Virus record (IMG/VR): IMGVR_UViG_3300033143_001259
Coordinates: 1-22,111 of that record
DNA: 22,111 bases
Origin: a virus
Reading direction: 5' to 3' (one strand)
Numbering within the stretch: position 1 is the stretch's first letter; every line of letters begins with the position of its first letter. The position numbers and the translations under genes were made by a program. The notes under the pieces were generated by a model. It was not told the origin of the DNA. It saw only the letters and a list, made by a program, of their open reading frames with translations, and ran no database searches. Positions 14,392 to 19,132 of the stretch are shown in pieces.

Positions 14392-14919
14392 ATGCAATAT
14401 TTAAAAATAACAAGTCCTACAATAACACATCAAGATAAAGAGTCATCTAATCTTACATTTAAATATTATGGTAGAGATTATATTTCTGTTGATGGAACAC
14501 TTGATTTTGAAAATGCTTGGATATTGCGCGAAGGTGCTTTATTAATAAATGAAGAAACTGATATAGGATTTTTGGAAGTTGTTAGAGTAATAGAAAAAAA
14601 TGATATAGAAAGAATATTTTTACAAGAAATAGAATCTTTCTTATCTCAATATACTCAAGCTGAAATAGATACATTTGGATTGCAGTATACTGAAGTCCTT
14701 AATTATACTGCTGATAATCAAGTAATAACTCCATTCATAACAGCATTGGCTGACAGCCGTGAAACTACAAGAGGTATTGTGGCTGCTGAAGTAATTTCTT
14801 TTTTCACTGCATATAGAGATTTATTAGCTTTTAATATGGGAATTAAACAAAAGAAATTTATTGAAATAGATGAAGCTGTAACATTTACAGAAATTAATGC
14901 AATAACCTGGACTAGCTAG
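14392..14919 (+). CDS. Tail-fibre-associated protein with DUF4376-like C-terminal region
   Basis: A 175-residue protein. The N-terminal 60 residues form beta segments (KITSPTITHQDKESSNLTFKYYGRDYISVDGTLDFENAW). The helical C-terminus, about 75-170, reads FLSQYTQAEIDTFGLQYTEVLNYTADNQ... TPFITALADSRETTRGIVAAEVISFFTAYRDLLAFNMGIKQKKFIEID. The block with 'T-x-x-E-x-x-x-w-x-x-Q-x-x-E-A', then 'T-P-f-l-x-x-l-a-x-x-R-g-x', then 'y-x-x-x-x-g-x-x-x-G-x-x-Q' is the pattern of DUF4376-like phage proteins, often encoded with tail fibres and of unknown function. AAAGGA lies 8 bases before ATG 14392. It differs in N-terminus from the previous gene but may play a related role. Confidence 0.55.
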   Translation: MQYLKITSPTITHQDKESSNLTFKYYGRDYISVDGTLDFENAWILREGALLINEETDIGFLEVVRVIEKNDIERIFLQEIESFLSQYTQAEIDTFGLQYTEVLNYTADNQVITPFITALADSRETTRGIVAAEVISFFTAYRDLLAFNMGIKQKKFIEIDEAVTFTEINAITWTS

Positions 14920-14946
14920 TCAATTATTATTTACTAAGGAAAGATA

Positions 14947-15393
14947 ATGGAATTTTTTAATAAAATAATAGTACATCCTCTTCCAGACGGATATAATTGG
15001 GTTACTGAAGATTGGATAGCAGTATTAACCAATAAAGGATTAATCTTTATACCAAAAGGATTTAAGACAGACTTTGGTTCTATAGCACGTTTTCTTTGGG
15101 CTATAGTAGGTGCTCCTGCTACTGGAAAACATAGAAGAGCAGTTCTATTCCATGATTGGTTATATTCAACTCAATTAGTTTCAAGAGAAGAAGCTGATGT
15201 TATATGCCTAGAAATAATGAAAGAAGATGGAGCTAATTTCTTTAAAAGATATACTATTTTTCTTGGAGTGAGAGTTGGAGGATTTGCTGCTTGGAGTAGA
15301 AAAACAGAAGAGTCAAAAACAAATTATATTAACAAACAACAGAGGCAATTTCATGAAAATTCTATTAGTTACAGTTATAATCTTTACGCTTAA
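14947..15393 (+). CDS. DUF1353 family protein
   Basis: A 148-residue DUF1353 protein. The family motif is clear: WIAVLTNKGLIFIPKGFKTDFGSIARFLWAIVG (usual 'i-x-V-P-x-G-F-x-T-D-f-A-S-i-P-r'), then HRRAVLFHDWLYSTQLVSREEADVICLEIMKEDG ('y-g-x-A-A-v-l-H-D-w-L-Y', 'x-x-x-A-D-x-i-f-l-e-a-M'), then FLGVRVGGFAAW ('a-V-r-x-g-G-x-x-a-W'). The conserved His-Asp pair and the G-F-x-T-D loop suggest a small enzyme or binding protein, but no activity is established. In phages it often sits close to tail or lysis genes. AAGGAAAG precedes ATG 14947. The last 41 bases overlap the next gene in another frame. Confidence 0.88.
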   Translation: MEFFNKIIVHPLPDGYNWVTEDWIAVLTNKGLIFIPKGFKTDFGSIARFLWAIVGAPATGKHRRAVLFHDWLYSTQLVSREEADVICLEIMKEDGANFFKRYTIFLGVRVGGFAAWSRKTEESKTNYINKQQRQFHENSISYSYNLYA

Positions 15394-15625
15394 TGGATGT
15401 TCAGCTTTAGACAATATAGCAAAAAATAGAGATCTTGATTACACACTAGGATGCGTTTTAGTAGAATCTGGATTAAAATTAGGATACTTTAATCAAGCTG
15501 GAGAGGCTGAGGTGTTTAAAGTAAAATGCTCAGATGAATTACCAAAAGGTTATTGTTTTGAGTATGAGAGTAGAACAGGAGCAAAGGTTAAAGTAGGAGA
15601 TTGCGAGCCAGATAATATCATTTGA
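15353..15625 (+). CDS. Small predicted lipoprotein, candidate outer-membrane spanin
   Basis: A 90-residue protein with a bacterial lipoprotein signal: MKILLVTVIIFTLNGC, charged n-region, hydrophobic core and lipobox L-N-G-C, so Cys16 would be lipidated. The mature part has four more cysteines (LGCVLVE, VKCSDELPKGYCFEY, VGDCEPDN), which could form disulfides in the periplasm. The start ATG 15353 is chosen because AGAGG lies 7 bases upstream and it begins the signal peptide; an upstream in-frame ATG at 15275 has neither. It overlaps DUF1353 by 41 bases. Placement before a membrane coiled-coil gene and an endolysin makes an o-spanin possible, but it lacks the proline-rich character of Rz1, so superinfection-exclusion lipoprotein is an alternative. 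Confidence 0.7.
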   Translation: MKILLVTVIIFTLNGCSALDNIAKNRDLDYTLGCVLVESGLKLGYFNQAGEAEVFKVKCSDELPKGYCFEYESRTGAKVKVGDCEPDNII

Positions 15626-15654
15626 TAACTGTACATTAAACAATAAACTAATTA

Positions 15655-15683
15655 TTTACTTTACTTAGATTAGATAGTATAAT
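15655..15683 (+). promoter_or_regulatory. Sigma70-like promoter upstream of the lysis genes
   Basis: A perfect -10 hexamer TATAAT (15678-15683) lies exactly 17 bases after TTTACT (15655-15660), a 4/6 match to the -35 consensus TTGACA. Transcription would begin near 15690, about 28 bases before the next gene. The gap 15626-15717 is the longest purely AT-rich non-coding stretch next to a complete gene in the lysis region. Confidence 0.6.
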
Positions 15684-15717
15684 AAAATAGGGTATGTTTA
15701 AAATATAGTTCTTAGGT

Positions 15718-16203
15718 ATGTGTATGTGTACAAAAGAAGAGGTAAGACAAGTAATGGTTGAAACAGTGACACCATTATGGATGAGAAAAGCCCTTAGTGT
15801 AATTGGCATGATTTCAGTGTTATTTATTGGCTGGCTGGCTTATGAGGTGCATGTTCAAGGCACTATAACAGCTAATAAATTAAATGCAGCAGAATTGAAG
15901 CACGCAGAAAGCAACTCAGAATTATTGGCTAAAATTGATAATGTTAGGTTTGTTTATTCTACTGTGAACATAGAAATGTTGGGAAAAATAGACAGACTTT
16001 CTGACCAGATAGATCACATAAAAGAGATAGCTATTGGCAGAAGCAAAGATAGATATACTGGAACACAAGCAGAGGCCAGAGCAAAGTTAATTGATGCAAG
16101 GAACAAGGCCAGCGATCAATTAGAAGATGAGCGTTGGAAAACAATCTCTAGTCGTATCAATAGAAATAAAAACCTAATTGAAAAGTATCATAAAATACCA
16201 TGA
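15718..16203 (+). CDS. Membrane protein with a coiled-coil tail, candidate inner-membrane spanin or holin-like
   Basis: Up to 161 residues. One membrane segment lies at about 24-44 (ALSVIGMISVLFIGWLAYEVHV), with basic residues before it (WMRKALS), which favours an N-in, C-out orientation. The rest (about 50-160) is charged and helical: LNAAELKHAESNSELLAKIDNV, IDRLSDQIDHIKEIAIG, ARAKLIDARNKASDQLEDERW. This matches i-spanin topology (one TM plus a periplasmic coiled coil, length near Rz), but holin-like or anchor roles remain possible. There are two candidate starts, ATG 15718 and ATG 15724; AGG at 15714-15716 has a better distance to the second. The stop TGA overlaps a short ATG frame (next entry). 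Confidence 0.55.
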   Translation: MCMCTKEEVRQVMVETVTPLWMRKALSVIGMISVLFIGWLAYEVHVQGTITANKLNAAELKHAESNSELLAKIDNVRFVYSTVNIEMLGKIDRLSDQIDHIKEIAIGRSKDRYTGTQAEARAKLIDARNKASDQLEDERWKTISSRINRNKNLIEKYHKIP

Positions 16204-16253
16204 GCAATTTAAACAACAAGCAGTTTAAATTTACAAGAGCATATTCTTATTAG
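16200..16253 (+). pseudogene. Remnant of a second endolysin 5' end
   Basis: ATG at 16200 opens a 17-residue frame, MSNLNNKQFKFTRAYSY, that stops at TAG 16251-16253. Over its first 15 residues it is 14/15 identical to the start of the intact endolysin (MRNLNNKQFKFTRAY, from 16397). The DNA differs mainly at third codon positions (AAT/AAC, CAG/CAA, ACA/ACT, GCA/GCT), so the two copies are diverged homologues and the copy is not recent. The peptide is cut off where the intact gene continues PLLMLYANY, and no further homology is apparent downstream. It probably marks the site at which foreign DNA entered. Confidence 0.7.
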
Positions 16254-16286
16254 ACAAAGAATGTTTAGAATAGAGAATAATAAATA

Positions 16287-16409
16287 ATGGTATTTTTTAA
16301 AAGCAAATTAGATGACTGGTATAAACCAAAACATCTTTATTGGTGGTTATTAGGTTTGTGGGCTATTTTAATTTTTTGTATGTGGTTGATAATTAAATGC
16401 GTAACTTAA
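16287..16409 (+). CDS. 40-residue single-TM protein, candidate holin
   Basis: ATG 16287 to TAA 16407-16409 encodes 40 residues beginning MVFFKSKLDDWYKPKHLYWW, followed by one strong membrane segment (residues 19-38, WWLLGLWAILIFCMWLIIKC) and a short C-terminus. A one-TM, Trp-rich small protein directly before an endolysin gene is a plausible class III-type holin or pinholin, or a lysis regulator. It shares 13 bases with the endolysin start (16397-16409) in another frame, suggesting coupling. No good Shine-Dalgarno site precedes it (GAGAAT only), so expression may be low. It lies between the endolysin remnant and the intact gene, so it probably arrived with one of them. Confidence 0.6.
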   Translation: MVFFKSKLDDWYKPKHLYWWLLGLWAILIFCMWLIIKCVT

Positions 16410-16717
16410 ATAATAAGCAATTTAAATTTACTAGAGCTTATCCATTACTAATGCTCTATGCTAATTACATTGGATATGAGTTGAGCGATGGTGATGCTTA
16501 TAGAGATGATCGTTGTAAATATGGTCATGATAACTCAACGCATAGAGTTAGACTTGCAAGAGATTTTAATATCTTTAAAGATGGCATTTATTTAAGAAAT
16601 GAAGCGGCAAAAATAGCTTTTAATAAATTACATGATTTTTGGGATATGTTAGGTGGATCAAGACGTATTAAAAAAGATTTACGTCATTTTAGTTTTAAAC
16701 ATAATGGTATAAGGTAA
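16397..16717 (+). CDS. M15-type (VanY-like) peptidase, probable endolysin
   Basis: A 106-residue protein of the short phage peptidase M15 type, expected to cut peptidoglycan cross-links at lysis. Visible motifs: STHRVRLARD (residues 47-56), which fits the zinc-binding S-x-H-x-x-x-x-A-x-D with His49 and Asp56; FWDMLGGSRR (81-90), resembling the family 'x-x-W-e-x-L-G-G'; and DLRHFSF (94-100), the D-x-x-H-F-S motif giving the third zinc ligand His97 and likely catalytic Asp94. The N-terminus has AYPLLMLYANYIGYELSDGDAYRD, the usual 'l-x-x-a-x-x-x-G-y-x-v-x-x-G-d-a-y-R-d'. No signal peptide is seen, so a holin must let it out. A clear binding site is lacking. The end overlaps the next ATG (TAATG). 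Confidence 0.8.
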   Translation: MRNLNNKQFKFTRAYPLLMLYANYIGYELSDGDAYRDDRCKYGHDNSTHRVRLARDFNIFKDGIYLRNEAAKIAFNKLHDFWDMLGGSRRIKKDLRHFSFKHNGIR

Positions 16718-17004
16718 TGAGAAAAAATTTATTTTACACAGCACTTCTTTTAATTTTTCTTATAGTATTCTTCGCTAACTATTCGTATGCGAAAGATTAT
16801 TCTGTGACTCTAACTGATAGAAGTAAAGCAAAGCAAACTTATTGCGTCTTGCAAAAAAATAACGGGAATAGAATGTTGATATGTTCAGAAAGTGACTTTG
16901 AGCTTAGTGAACTTATACCAATAAAAAAGTTACGGGTGGAAACACCAAAACCTTCAAAGAAAGCATCATCAAGTTTTGAAGAGCTTTTAATGAAAATGCG
17001 ATAA
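16717..17004 (+). CDS. Small exported protein of unknown function in the lysis cluster
   Basis: A 95-residue protein with a clear N-terminal hydrophobic segment (MRKNLFYTALLLIFLIVFFANYSYA). A signal peptidase I site after SYA (residue 25) is plausible; alternatively the segment stays as a membrane anchor. The mature part has two cysteines (YCVLQ, ICSES) that could pair in the periplasm, and a Lys/Pro/Ser-rich linker (ETPKPSKKASSS) before a short C-terminal helix (FEELLMKMR). It begins by TAATG overlap with the endolysin stop. It could be a spanin-like or lysis-inhibition factor or a lysogenic conversion protein. I do not recognise a family. Confidence 0.55.
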   Translation: MRKNLFYTALLLIFLIVFFANYSYAKDYSVTLTDRSKAKQTYCVLQKNNGNRMLICSESDFELSELIPIKKLRVETPKPSKKASSSFEELLMKMR

Positions 17005-17012
17005 CATAGAAT

Positions 17013-17038
17013 GATAATTATTTTAATAATTATCTTTT
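17013..17038 (+). terminator. Intrinsic-type terminator hairpin after the lysis genes
   Basis: A perfect 10-bp inverted repeat, GATAATTATT (17013-17022) and AATAATTATC (17025-17034) with a two-base loop, is followed by TTTTAT. The stem is almost all A-T, so it is weak for a classical terminator. It does, however, sit 8 bases after a stop and opens a new gene block. It could also act on the opposite strand, since the other arm is preceded by A-rich DNA. Confidence 0.45.
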
Positions 17039-17069
17039 ATATATAAAATTACAATAAGGTGAAAATAAA

Positions 17070-17504
17070 ATGGCTAAGAATTTACATATTACAGACGTAG
17101 GTCAGCAATCAGCAATGGATGCCTTTGCAGCATTAATAGATGGTGGTGCTACATTTGGTTATCTTGAACTCTATGATGACACAGGTTCACAACCAGCAGA
17201 CGCAGATGATGCAGTTGGTTCTAGTGTGCTGCTAGGTACTCTAACTTTTAGCGACCCTGCTTTTTTAGGTGCTAATGCTTCTGGTGTTACCACAGCAGAT
17301 ACAATTACTGGTGACTCAGCAGCTGATGCGACTGGTACAGCTCTTTGGGCTAGAGTATATGATAGTGATGCAACTGCTATTTTTGATTGTAATGCTGGAG
17401 AAGCAGCTGATGTAACTACTATTACTTTGGACAATAAAAATATTGTTCAGAATGGTACTATTGACATTACATCATTTACTTTAACTATGCCCGATGGAAC
17501 CTAA
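17070..17504 (+). CDS. Small Asp/Ala/Thr-rich beta protein, putative virion component (first of three)
   Basis: A 144-residue acidic, Ala/Thr/Gly/Asp-rich protein. Its core, LLGTLTFSDPAFLGANASGVTTADTITGDSAADATGTALWARVYDSDATAIFDC, matches a widely seen phage block ('L-a-t-L-t-f-s-d-P-A-f-g-x-x-x-x-G-v-a-t-a-x-x-i-x-x-d-x-x-A-d-a-t-G-T-a-x-w-f-R-v'). The protein ends in TSFTLTMPDGT. Members are common next to structural genes and are taken as small virion proteins, but no role is proven. AAGGTGA lies 7 bases before ATG 17070. This gene and the next two share size, composition and spacing and may be a capsid- or tail-decoration set. Confidence 0.6.
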   Translation: MAKNLHITDVGQQSAMDAFAALIDGGATFGYLELYDDTGSQPADADDAVGSSVLLGTLTFSDPAFLGANASGVTTADTITGDSAADATGTALWARVYDSDATAIFDCNAGEAADVTTITLDNKNIVQNGTIDITSFTLTMPDGT

Positions 17505-17533
17505 TAGCATAATTGAAATAAAGGAGTAGTAAA

Positions 17534-17968
17534 ATGGCTCAAGGAACAGTACAGTTTTTTGAAGAGGCATTGGTATATCTAGGCAATGGAGCTGTTGATT
17601 TAGATGCTGGAGGGATGAGAGTTGCTTTATATGATGCTGCTGCTGGATGGGCAGCAGGTACTACATCTCCAGCTTACACAGCTACTAATGAAGTTTCTTC
17701 TGGAAATGGGTATACTTCTACTGGAGAATCAATCACAGTAACATATACAGAAGATGCTGGAATAGCTACTTTTGCTATTACTGTTGATGTAGTATGGACA
17801 CAAAACGGATCTGGACCAACCAATATATATTGGGGTCTTATCTATGATGATAATGCTGCTAGTAAAGAAGCAATAGCATTTATTGATATGGGTGATCTAG
17901 CTAATATATCTTTGCAAGATGGAAATATAACCATCAATGCTGGAGATGTTTTTAAGCAACAACTATAA
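17534..17968 (+). CDS. Small beta-rich putative virion protein (second of three)
   Basis: Like its left neighbour it has 144 residues. It begins MAQGTVQFFEEALVYLGNGAVDLDAGGMRVALYDAAAGW, then 'Y-T-A-T-N-E-V-S-S-G-N-G-Y' and a beta block ESITVTYTEDAGIATFAITVDVVWTQNGSGPTNIYWGLIYDD, and closes with ISLQDGNITINAGDVFKQQL. The pattern 'k-x-a-L-x-x-G-x-x-D-l-x-x-g-x-x-x-v-a-L' with later 'a-t-n-e-v-x-g-x-G-Y' is typical of a family of small phage proteins found in virion gene clusters; function is unknown. AAGGAG sits 7 bases before ATG 17534. The stop is followed by a small inverted repeat (17968-17982, ATGTAA/TTACAT). Confidence 0.6.
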   Translation: MAQGTVQFFEEALVYLGNGAVDLDAGGMRVALYDAAAGWAAGTTSPAYTATNEVSSGNGYTSTGESITVTYTEDAGIATFAITVDVVWTQNGSGPTNIYWGLIYDDNAASKEAIAFIDMGDLANISLQDGNITINAGDVFKQQL

Positions 17969-17994
17969 TGTAACAATTACATAAGGCACGAAAA

Positions 17995-18438
17995 ATGGCT
18001 ACATATAATAAGTTTGAACAATTCGTAGAAGATGTAGCACAAGGTGTGCATAATCTCACTCCATCAACTGGTGACTCTCTTAAGGCTTGCCTATTAACTA
18101 ATGCAAATGCCCCAGTTGCTGGTGATGCTATTTTCGGTGATCTTACATCTCCTATTACTGCGGCAGGTAGTGATCTTGACACAGATTCACTTGTAATAAA
18201 TGCTAGTTCTGGTCAAACAGCTGGTGCTTATCAACTAGTGATAAATGATTTAACAATGACAGCTTCAGGTGGTTCTGTTGGTCCATTTCAGTGGATTGTT
18301 ATTTATAATGATGATCAAACTACTCCAGCTAAACCACTTATATCATATTATACTTATCCTTCAGAAATCACTCTTCAAGATGGTGAAACATTTACCCTTG
18401 ATTTTGGTTCTACATTCTTTACAATACCAGCATCTTAA
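17995..18438 (+). CDS. Small beta-rich putative virion protein (third of three)
   Basis: A 147-residue relative of the preceding gene by layout: N-terminal helix (MATYNKFEQFVEDVAQGVHNLTP), then SLKACLLTNANAPVAGDAIFGDLTSPITAAG and VINDLTMTASGGSVGPFQWIVIYNDDQTTPAKPLISYYTYPSEITLQDGETFTLDFG. The final 'i-x-L-q-d-G-e-t-f-x-v-d-f' resembles ISLQDGNITINAGDVF of the preceding product, so the two may be old duplicates. AAGG lies 8 bases before ATG 17995. A decoration or fibre-head role is possible; nothing diagnostic is visible. Confidence 0.6.
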   Translation: MATYNKFEQFVEDVAQGVHNLTPSTGDSLKACLLTNANAPVAGDAIFGDLTSPITAAGSDLDTDSLVINASSGQTAGAYQLVINDLTMTASGGSVGPFQWIVIYNDDQTTPAKPLISYYTYPSEITLQDGETFTLDFGSTFFTIPAS

Positions 18439-18451
18439 TTAAGGATTTCAA

Positions 18452-19123
18452 ATGGATTACGCCAACACTAAAGATATCATTCTGAAAAGTAATTTTTTAT
18501 TAGACAAAGATGAGCAATTCATTGAATCTAATATAATGAATATACAGGATAACTGGAAGAAACGCCAGACTTTTCGTACTGAAACAGAAATGAGAATTTC
18601 TGTTTTGAATGATCTTAAATTTCCAACACCTGCTGCTAAGTATTGGCAATGTGTTAGAGAACAGGGCGTATTCTATGAAAATCTTGTGTCATTATCGTTT
18701 GATTACAGGCGCAATAGAATTGAACAAAAGAAATTAAAGAAGGAAATTGAAGAAGAATCTGATGAATTAGACAGAGAGTTACTTCAAATAGATTTAGAAG
18801 AAAAGCAATTTGGTCAACTTAATATGGAACATGTTGCTAAAAATCGTATGCGAGAAATTCGCCTATGGTCACAATTAATGGAAGAGTCTATAAAAGATGA
18901 TCCATCGTTTGACACAACAGATGTAAATACACACCAGCTAAAAAGCTACGCTATGCGTTTTGAAAATCAAATGAAAAACATAGGTAATGCTTCCCCTTCA
19001 GAAATGTCTAATCTTGTTGGGCAATATGAATCCTCTATTAAACAGCTAAAGAAAGAAAAAAACCAAACTAAATTAACACAGTCTAATAACGTAAGAGCTG
19101 TAAGGTTCGATTTACAATACTAG
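18452..19123 (+). CDS. Coiled-coil protein upstream of the Kelch protein, unknown function
   Basis: A 223-residue, charged, mostly helical protein. Recognisable segments: FPTPAAKYWQCVREQGVFYENLVSLSFDYRRNRIEQKKLKKEIEEESDELDRELLQIDLEEKQFGQLNMEH (about 53-125, a long heptad-rich helix), then AKNRMREIRLWSQLMEESIKDDPSFDTTDVNTHQLKSYAMRF. There is no signal peptide or TM. Its place directly before the Kelch protein suggests a chaperone or adapter for that product, or a DNA-terminus or replication-type protein displaced here. I do not recognise a family. AAGGA lies 6 bases before ATG 18452, and 9 bases separate its stop from the next start. Confidence 0.55.
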   Translation: MDYANTKDIILKSNFLLDKDEQFIESNIMNIQDNWKKRQTFRTETEMRISVLNDLKFPTPAAKYWQCVREQGVFYENLVSLSFDYRRNRIEQKKLKKEIEEESDELDRELLQIDLEEKQFGQLNMEHVAKNRMREIRLWSQLMEESIKDDPSFDTTDVNTHQLKSYAMRFENQMKNIGNASPSEMSNLVGQYESSIKQLKKEKNQTKLTQSNNVRAVRFDLQY

Positions 19124-19132
19124 GAGTAAGTC

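Noticed and set aside
15275-15352. Starting the lipoprotein at ATG 15275
   Set aside because: It would place 26 polar residues before the signal peptide and abolish export; ATG 15353 has AGAGG.
16200-16253. Treating the 17-residue frame as a functional leader peptide gene
   Set aside because: It has no binding site, and its sequence is explained as a truncated copy of the endolysin start.
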